DNA from: Bactericera cockerelli
Taxonomy: Eukaryota; Arthropoda; Insecta; Hemiptera; Triozidae
Direction of reading: 5' to 3'
Assembly: GCA_024516035.1 (NCBI GenBank)
Contig: CM044965.1
Span: 706,683 to 770,682 of the forward strand
Length of the DNA: 64,000 bases
The position numbers were made by a program, and so were the translations under genes. Position 1 is the first letter of the stretch, and every line of letters starts with the position of its first letter. Under the pieces are notes generated by a model. The model ran no database searches, had not been told where the DNA came from, and saw nothing but the letters and a program-made list of their open reading frames with translations. Of the stretch, positions 56,189 to 64,000 are shown in pieces.

Positions 56189-59095
56189 AACATGTTGTTT
56201 TTTACCATATTATTCAAGCCAGAGTGTATTTTTCTGCTCATATATTTATTGCAAGCGATGGTTAATGCAGACATGTTTTAAATACCTATTGTTGTTTCGA
56301 TACGAGAAATGATATTTTCTACTTTTTTTACACGTTTCCCACTGGGCTTGGTTGCAGTTTTGTTTCTGATGGTTGTTTGCGATGACTTCAGAGCTTTGTC
56401 TGTACAACCATGTTCTTCTTTTTTAATTTCCCAGCATTGTGTCTCTTGAAATTATGGTTGTATTTATTATGATGGTCTTTATCGCTCTTCATATAAGTAT
56501 GGCGGAACAAACACGTCAGGGTGTACCAAAGTTCTGATAAACTTTTTCTATTAATAATTTAAAAGTCTCACATAATGTGTCTCCCAGCAGTCCAATCATC
56601 ATTGTTAAATGTAATAATGCCTGCACAAACGAATAAAATAATCATTTCCATTTGGTTTACAATTATTTTTTAATTTAATATCATAGAAAAGGTCAATTCT
56701 CCTCCCAAACTATATTAGAATTCACTGCATGGTAATTCCACCCTTAATGTTCTTTCTATTTTTTTCTTCAAATATAGTGTAACATCCCTATGTATATGAT
56801 TGGTCTATACTCTATCCGAACTATCTCCACTCTCTGTGTATGTAATGAAAACTATAGTATTTGGTATCTATCTATTACATTTTTCCAATGTTTCGTATAG
56901 CCGAGCGAGTATCAAACATAATTCATTGGATTTTTATAGATTAATTCAAGTAGAAAATATGTAAATACGTAGAAAAAAATCGACATGAAAAAAAATCTCC
57001 CATTTTCCATTAACTTATTAGAATTTATCTGTGCCGACTTCAGTCTGCGTATGTCTAGGTTCTTTTTAGCGAAAAAAAACCATAGAAGAGAATAAACCAT
57101 TCGCGGAATGTTATTAAGCAAAGGCTAAAGCGTGTTTTCAGCCCAAGAGTAGCAAAAAATAAATAACACCCATATGTACACATAATTATGTTTGTTACAG
57201 AGATTTAGAACTACCTGCAACTCACTGATATTAAAATAGACATACAAAGATAACAATTTTTTTACTGAAAACAATATTTGAATAATATACATAATTTGAA
57301 TAATACGTAATACATAATTTTATTTATCAAAATCGCACCTCTAAACAAAACAATCAGAACTTCAGTGTTTGTCTTTACCATATTTTGTCATATCGGTTTG
57401 GACGGCCATACTATTCAGTATGATATGCAATTTTGCTTAACAAAGTATACTTTTTATATGGAACTAAAAACTATAGTAGTATAATTAATAAAAAAAAAAA
57501 TATTAAAAGGTACATATTATTATTATTATTATGATGGAAATGAATATCAAGTTTTCGAGCTATCGTGAAGAAATATTAAAATTCAAAAGTTTTTGCTGGT
57601 AAATTACTACTTTCTCAAGTTTCAATGTGCCAAAAGTAGAGAAAAAGAGGGTAAAAACTAAAATTAAAAACAGAGAAACATCATAATAGTTCAGGTACTT
57701 TTCCAAAACGGAAAAAATGCAAAAGCAATTAAAAAGTACAAAATATTAAAATGTTAATGATATACAATTACGTGTTTTCGGTTCCCCGTAGCTCAGAAAT
57801 ATGATATCTCAGACGAAAATGGAATAATTATTATATCAAAACTTCGTTTATTAATAACATTTCTGTGAACTTCCCCCACCCTTTGTTCCAAAAAATAGCA
57901 AAATTCCAAGTATGAAAAACCTGCTTCCTTTGCGTGTTAAAACATTTATAAAAACACACGAAAATATAACCCCTGTGCTAGCACTGAGACTTGTCGAAAA
58001 CAAAAGAATAATACCTATCTCACAAAACATATTTTAACTAGGAATAATTTTCATGTAAGTTGTCTCATTATGAAAATGAAAAAAAAAGACGGAAAAACAT
58101 AGGAAATGTAACTTTTTTTAAACTCTTAGTAAGACTGGGCTGGTTAGGAATAGTTTTTCTATTTTCCCCGGAATGTTGTTCGAAAATCTCTCCCGGAATT
58201 CTGCATTTCCTACAGAGAGCTACATAATTGGTTTCACTGCAATACCTAAACAAATTTCTACAAGGTAAAAAAAAAACATACTCTAATAGTTTTTTTTTTT
58301 TGTTTTGGCTCAACCATTGATAGCTCAAATTTTGTTTGTATATCCGGGTGGGCAGCAAATCAGTCTAATTCAATATAGTTTAAACTTATTTTTCTTAAAT
58401 AATAAGGTATTATAAGATAGGTAATTAGAGAACTTGTACTTTTTAAACAAAACTACAAAAATAAATTCTAGATAATGAAGATACTTTTTTCTACAATACT
58501 TTCCAATTTGTCAAATTAAATTTTTGTCGCCTTCATAAACATGGCGGTTAAGATCTAATTGAGGATTTCACATACACAGGTTATTGTGGCCACTCTTTTT
58601 GTTCTATTTGTAATAAGACTTTATTGTGAGTACAAAGAAATTGCCTGTCAACAAAGAGAAGATTATCTAGTAAATTAGGTAAGGCTCTCTCTAATCATCA
58701 GGAAATGTCCAGTTTTAAGCACATCTACCGACTCTATTAGTTGTATCATTAAATCTTAAATCAACACGGTCAGCGTTCATATGAAGTTTCCAATTGTCTT
58801 TATGAGCTCACCTATGAATTCTGAAAATTGCAAATTTGTGCAAGGAAATTTTCTTTTGGATTGCTTTTGACAGCAGAATGTCATTAATGATGAGCATTAT
58901 AAATGCTAACTTAAATTGCACATTAATACAATAATAAATCTTTATTATATATTAAAATACATGCATATTTTTTCTTATTCCTTTTTAAGTACTGATTGTA
59001 ATTTTCAGGATTGTCTAATCCTCCCCAAGCGACAAAATAATAAGTATTGTCTTCAATTTGAAACCCAATGGACACCATCAGTCGGATTATCATAC
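56189..59095. other. AT-rich DNA without a supported gene
   Basis: Short (TTA)n at about 57,518-57,531. Frames up to 96 codons are Lys/Asn/Phe-rich with no motif. Confidence 0.45.
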
Positions 59096-59096
59096 T

Positions 59097-59139
59097 TGGG
59101 ATTATCATTTGAGCATTTTGATGTTGTTTATAGATGTTC
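59097..59139 (+). repeat. 43-bp direct repeat, first copy
   Basis: TGGGATTATCATTTGAGCAT then TTTGATGTTGTTTATAGATG; repeated at 59,503-59,545 with about three differences, 406 bp away. Confidence 0.85.
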
Positions 59140-59428
59140 ATAATATATAGCCTTTCATTCATATCCTCAACAGGTCTTTAAACTTTCATTCATTTGCAAA
59201 AATCTTTCGGAACCGGAATTTTACCGTTTGGTACAAAAGAGAAGATAAAATAATACATAATAATAAAAAACCAACTCCACCTAATTCTTCTCCCTAATTA
59301 CAAATTTGAACTTTTCTACAGGAGTCCACACTAGAGCGACTATAAAAGTACCAGAAGTAACAAAATTGATTACATTAGCTCCATAAACCTTTTGGTCTTG
59401 AGTAGAAACTTTAGTTCTGATCTGATAT

Positions 59429-59458
59429 AAAATTTCATATCAGATGATATGAAATTTT
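59429..59458. repeat. Perfect 13-bp inverted repeat, 4-nt loop
   Basis: AAAATTTCATATC at 59,429-59,441 pairs with GATATGAAATTTT at 59,446-59,458; a further CTGATAT precedes it. It lies between the two 43-bp direct repeats. Confidence 0.85.
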
Positions 59459-59502
59459 AAACAGACCTGTGCTATCTGTACATGTGTATGTTTACTACTT
59501 GA

Positions 59503-59545
59503 TGGGATTATCATTTGAGCATTTTGATGTTGTTCATAAATGTAC
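59503..59545 (+). repeat. 43-bp direct repeat, second copy
   Basis: Partner of 59,097-59,139. Confidence 0.85.
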
Positions 59546-62500
59546 ACAAATAAATCGGAGCACATTATTTTCCTCTAACATAGAAAAAGATTGATTTGCG
59601 AATATTGTTTGTGAATACATTTTTTGTTTTTTTTTTTTTTGTTGATAGAACACTATAGGAAAACTTCAAAAGATCCGCAAATCATACATTGAAAATGTTA
59701 ATTTTTACGCTCTGTGCATCCAACGCGACAGGTTTTTACCTATTCCTAATATACAAGCAGACTTTTTTTCATTAAAATCTATGAGAAGCTCATTTTACAT
59801 TCAAAAATATGTGTACAGACCTCTTTTCATGCAATCATAGAACCTAGCACTGGTTCAGCGAAAGGTTTAGTACTCAGTCCTCTTTGCTGGCACAGAATAT
59901 AATTCTGGTATTACGCATTTCCTGTTCAATCTTCTCAATGAAATGAATTAACTCATTAACGATAATGCCTCACTAAGGACTGCTTTGCTGCTCTCCCCTG
60001 ATGCTGTTGGGAACTCGAAAAAAGGTTTTTGCAAATGTAGAACTCTACGTTGGATGAACAGTACAATATTTTTTTCCAACTTATTTGGGAAGCTTCTCAT
60101 AGATAGATTAAGCTAAGTATAACCTAAAGTATATGGAAAAAGTTTTTAATTATTGTTTTTAACTAAAAAATATCAAGATCCGCGAGCGAATTACAAAACC
60201 ATTGTAACTTATTCTATGCAGAGTTTGTAGAGGTACAGTTATCATTGGATGTATGAAACTAAATGCTAAACTATCAACAAAAGCAAAAATCAGCTCAAAA
60301 AATCTCATTCAAGAAAGAGTTGTAAGTCCACGAGAGAGCAAAGAGGAGCCCCTCAGCGCAGACCAGGAGGCTAATGAATGATTTTCGGAACAACGGACGA
60401 AGAGTTCACCGAAGGTAAATCTAGTCCACGCCGGAGCTTAAATCTCTAAGAATGAAATGAATTAAGTACTTTGATGTTACTTCATATTAATGACCATTTC
60501 CAGCTACCACTCTAGAAAGGTACAAAGTAATAGGAAATGAGAAATTAAGCGTAATGAATGAAGTCCGAGGAAGACTACAGGATCAAGCAGAAGATTGGAC
60601 TAACAGCCATTCGCAACTACAAGATGAAGTTAAATTTTTTAGTAATAACATGAAGATTTGCATTACTATTGATCAGAACAATTTAGAACTACCTTAAATG
60701 AAAGCATAAATATAATATATATAATAACCCAAATACATGACAAATTTCCACAAAAAAACAAAAAATAATTTACCGTTTTTACAAGGTGTTTCCTAATGTC
60801 GAAGGGATTGTCACAATCAGTGAACAACTCGAGTTAGTTATACTTGGCGCAATGGAATTATTGGACATTAGTATAAATTAGGGAATACTCCCGGCAGGTA
60901 AATAAATACCCTAGATTCATCCTTATGGTTAATCAACTCAAAGAAGCGGCGATTCTGCATCATTAACAAGGACTCCATTTAATTCTATTTAGAAGCGACG
61001 CGACGGTTCTTTATTAACGAGAAGAAGGAGATTAAGAGAAGGCCCATTCTTATTTGGATATACTTAGGTACATGTAACTTAGGCCAAAGTTGTTGTTGAA
61101 ACTAATTTGTGAGACGGTCATTAGTAGATTTCGGCTACTGAACTGCTGCTACCAGGTGTAGTATCTGCTGTGATCCTCCTATTCCCAGGATATAAGGATA
61201 TGAGATACCAGAAAAATTAACGGCACCAAAATACCACAGTGCTTTTCTTCAAGAATAAATAATAATTACATTAATTTATCTTTTTTAGATTATTTTTACG
61301 AAATGTAGATTTTACAAATTATACGAAATTACTTTGGTAAATTCGAGGATGTCACAAATTAAATCGGTTAATAACAATGTGAAAAATTAGAACGCTTTGG
61401 GCATTTTCTTCAAACGACGAGAAAAATTCTCACGAACACAGATGACCCAAGAAGTGAAACAGATAGCGATCACGAATTTGGAGAGAAATTAGATAAATTG
61501 AAACAATAGCTGAAACAATGGCGAGCTGGGAAAATTATTTGAATTGACATAATTTTCTTAAAACAATGCATTCCATGTGAAGAAAATCAACTTGAGAATA
61601 AGAAACCTCAGCCTTTCCAAACATGCGCACAGAAATAAGGGAGGAATTGATCGAAAACCTGTTTTTCACCGGAAAAAGATTCCCATCGAATGGCCGTTCC
61701 TGAAAACTCCTGATTACGTCAAGCTTTATAAATTATCCTAAAGAAAAGGACATGGAACAGGTTTTGACCAAAAGGAATTAATAAGGGGAGAGTTAAGAAA
61801 ATATTGCAAAGAGAGGGGACATTGTAAAGTTGTTTGACCACTTCGATATCTTTCTGAAATTATTTAAATAAAACAAAAAACTGAATGAGTCGAGTGACCT
61901 TTTTTTTTCATAGGGAGGATAAACAAAGGAGCTAGCAAGAACGTTGTGAAAGCCGTTGAAGGTTCTAATCTGAACAATTTTAAGGTGAGTGAAGATTTTG
62001 TGACACAAGAAACTGAAACCTGGATTTGACATAGCATTATAACGGAATAGCCTGAGGAGATAAATCTTACAAGTGAACATTCAAACCAATACCATATCAA
62101 TTATCTAAGCAAGGAACTTAATTAGAAATGAAAAGGTTCCTACATAAGGACGCAAGTACATACATAATAAAAAGAAACTGCAAGTTCCAAAAATAGCACT
62201 CGTTACTGACATTTAGGTGAATTTGAAATTCCTGTACTGAAGGTATTGTTCAAAATTCCTTCTTTTATTTTTTCAAATTGAATGGACTACTTAAGTTGTT
62301 CATTGCTTCATTAATGGCCGTGCTTTGCATATTCTCTTGTTGACTCCCAAAAATACCCAAAAGACCAGAGTATTAAATAGTTTTCGAATTCCAAGGATGT
62401 GAAAATATAAATGAAGCCCGTGCGAGATAGATAGGAATGCAAGATAATGGGTTTGGAGGTTTTCTGGCACTTGAGTGCATCTTAAGAATGAAGATCTTCT

Positions 62501-63040
62501 GCACTGAGTAATGGACGAGGGCTGTTAAAAACAGAGGGATGAGATAACCCTTACTAGAATTGAAATGAATGGAATTTGAATAATTTTCTGATTGATACTA
62601 TACCATATTCCAACAATATCTTTCTCTAGACTTTAGGGCTACAAAAAAAGTACGAGATTTTGGACGAAAAATTAGGGAAAAAATTTAAAATTTAAGTTCC
62701 ACTTGATAAAAATTAATTTAGTTATTATCAAAAACACATCATGTTTATCTATCGACTCACAAAGTTAGAGTTTGTAATAAAGGGTTAATTTTTTAGACAA
62801 GTCCAAATGTCAAATGAAATGTTCATTAATAACATTTAAATATTCCAACTCAGTTTATTAATATTTATTAATCTTCAACAAAAGTCAAATGAAAACGGTA
62901 TGTGAGGAATGCGTTCTGTCCTCAGGATCTCCCATAGGATTTAATAATTATCAGAATGATTCTGAAGATTTCGTAGAAATTAATGAAGAATACTCCATCA
63001 AAAAAGAAAATAGTAGATTGATGAATGCCATGTCCAGAAC
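59546..63040. other. AT-rich DNA without a supported gene
   Basis: A T-run lies near 59,626-59,640. Overlapping minus-strand frames near 61,793-62,100 (95 and 78 codons) are in different frames and have no motif. No SINE head or tandem array found. Confidence 0.5.
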
Positions 63041-63044
63041 TAAA

Positions 63045-63186
63045 TGAGTGAATGTGGCTCATCCATTAAAACATTATCAATTATATTCAATATGTCACAG
63101 TGAATATGTCACATCCATTAGAACAGTGAATGTGTCACATCCACTAAAACAGTGAATTTGTCACATTCACTAAAACAATGAATATG
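63045..63186 (-). repeat. 26-bp minisatellite array, locus 3
   Basis: GTGTCACATCCACTAAAACA and GTGAATTTGTCACATTCACT copies of the same unit as at 9.5 kb and 14.3 kb. Its start TAAATGAGTGAATGTGGCTC resembles the start of the 9.5-kb array. Confidence 0.85.
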
Positions 63187-64000
63187 TATTATTGTGTCCA
63201 GTTTAACTGCAAGTTTAACTCATTATCGTTAATGAGTTGAGCTTCAGATACTTGTAACAGTAAAATGGCTCAGATATTAATCTAATACAGAATGGACATA
63301 TGTTTTTTGTAAATATAATATGTAAATTGTAATTTTAATTGTACAAATAAAGGCTTTTTACATTACATTATACCTCGTGAGGAAAAATGAGGAGCTCCTT
63401 TAATGTTAGCAGCGTCCAGTGACGGCATCATAGGCAAAAATAAGATATTGGGACATGAAAAATACGGAAAATCCTATAATTCTGCGCTACCCACTAAAAT
63501 AGTGTTAAAGAAACACATTATTATTATTATATTACATTAAAACAGTAAAAATCATACCATGATCTCACTCAAATCAAATAAAAACAATCAACCACATCCT
63601 GACCATGGGTCAGTTTACTCAGATAATAACTGGAGACAGTGTTGGTTTAGTTTCTCCCGTTGTTCTTTTTGTCTTTGTTCTCCATCCCCACAAGCTTTTG
63701 TTCGACTTTAAATTTTCTACCACTCTGTTGTGTGAATTTTTTCCTCCCGCGTTTCCTCTCTTCTTTGCTCCCTTTTATCTCTTTCTCTTTCTCTCTCCTC
63801 TTCTGTCTCTCCCTTTCTCTTAGAATCCCTCACTTGTTGAGTGCGCCAGGCTTTTCATCTGACATGATTGTTTCGCTTGCATTGTGATTGAGTATTTCAA
63901 AAGCTCTTTCCAATTGGTCTTGATCTTTGTCTAAAGTGTAACCTTTTGATTTCTTTTCTCGTTTTTGTTTCTTTTATGTTATCAATCTAGATGTTCTGTG
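63187..64000. other. Spacer with retroelement-like tail and CT-rich tract
   Basis: GTACAAATAAAGGCTTTTTA followed by CATTACATTATA at 63,342-63,371 resembles the 3' end of an insect retroelement (AATAAA signal and short tail) but no body is recognised. GCGCTACCCACTAAAAT near 63,483 is a SINE remnant. A CT-rich tract lies at 63,735-63,825; frames across it are artefacts. Confidence 0.4.

Noticed and set aside
58923..59162. Minus-strand frame of 79 codons with a YYFVAWGGLDNPENY stretch
   Set aside because: It looks somewhat protein-like, but part of it overlaps a 43-bp direct repeat, the opposite strand is open too, and no family is recognised.
63342..63371. Polyadenylation site of a host gene
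   Set aside because: AATAAA and a tail-like end exist, but no open frame or exon upstream supports a gene.

Overview
The window looks like non-coding, repeat-rich nuclear DNA of an animal, most likely an insect; a hemipteran is possible but is only a guess. It is visibly AT-rich, has no operon-like gene packing, and is full of simple-sequence tracts, minisatellites, short interspersed elements (SINEs) with A/T-rich tails, and one Jockey-type non-LTR retrotransposon. I found no host protein-coding gene that I can support. Nearly all open frames are short chance ORFs or come from tandem repeats.

Layout. 1-9.5 kb: AT-rich unique-looking DNA with one perfect 15-bp hairpin. 9.5-15 kb: a dispersed 26-bp minisatellite (two arrays), a pair of ~200-bp direct repeats 1.6 kb apart, and a composite repeat made of a (CA)n tract plus three ~185-bp units. 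15.5-32.8 kb: six copies of a SINE whose head is derived from 5S rRNA, several tRNA-derived SINEs, purine-rich microsatellites, a 73-bp tandem repeat and a 40/42-bp minisatellite with a higher-order unit. 33.5-35 kb: a palindrome with two ~205-bp, almost identical arms, followed by five ~162-bp tandem units and a (GTCA)n tract. 36.4-38.6 kb: a 5'-truncated Jockey-like element, minus strand, with an intact reverse-transcriptase frame, A-tail and 13-bp target-site duplication. 38.9-40.2 kb: a ~95-bp satellite with a ~545-bp higher-order repeat. 41-47 kb: more tRNA-derived SINE fragments and purine/pyrimidine tracts. 50.1-52.8 kb: a DNA transposon with ~180-bp terminal inverted repeats and an 8-bp target-site duplication, carrying a broken transposase fragment and two nested SINEs. 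53-64 kb: AT-rich DNA, almost featureless, with a third array of the 26-bp minisatellite at 63 kb.

How the parts relate. The Jockey-like element is the only recognisable source of reverse transcriptase here; whether it or another LINE mobilises the SINEs cannot be decided from the window. Two tRNA-SINE groups share a 3' domain, which suggests a common partner LINE. The strongest candidates for something not previously described are the 5S-derived SINE family, the large palindrome with its tandem-repeat neighbour, the long-TIR transposon with its unassigned transposase fragment, and the dispersed 26-bp minisatellite.
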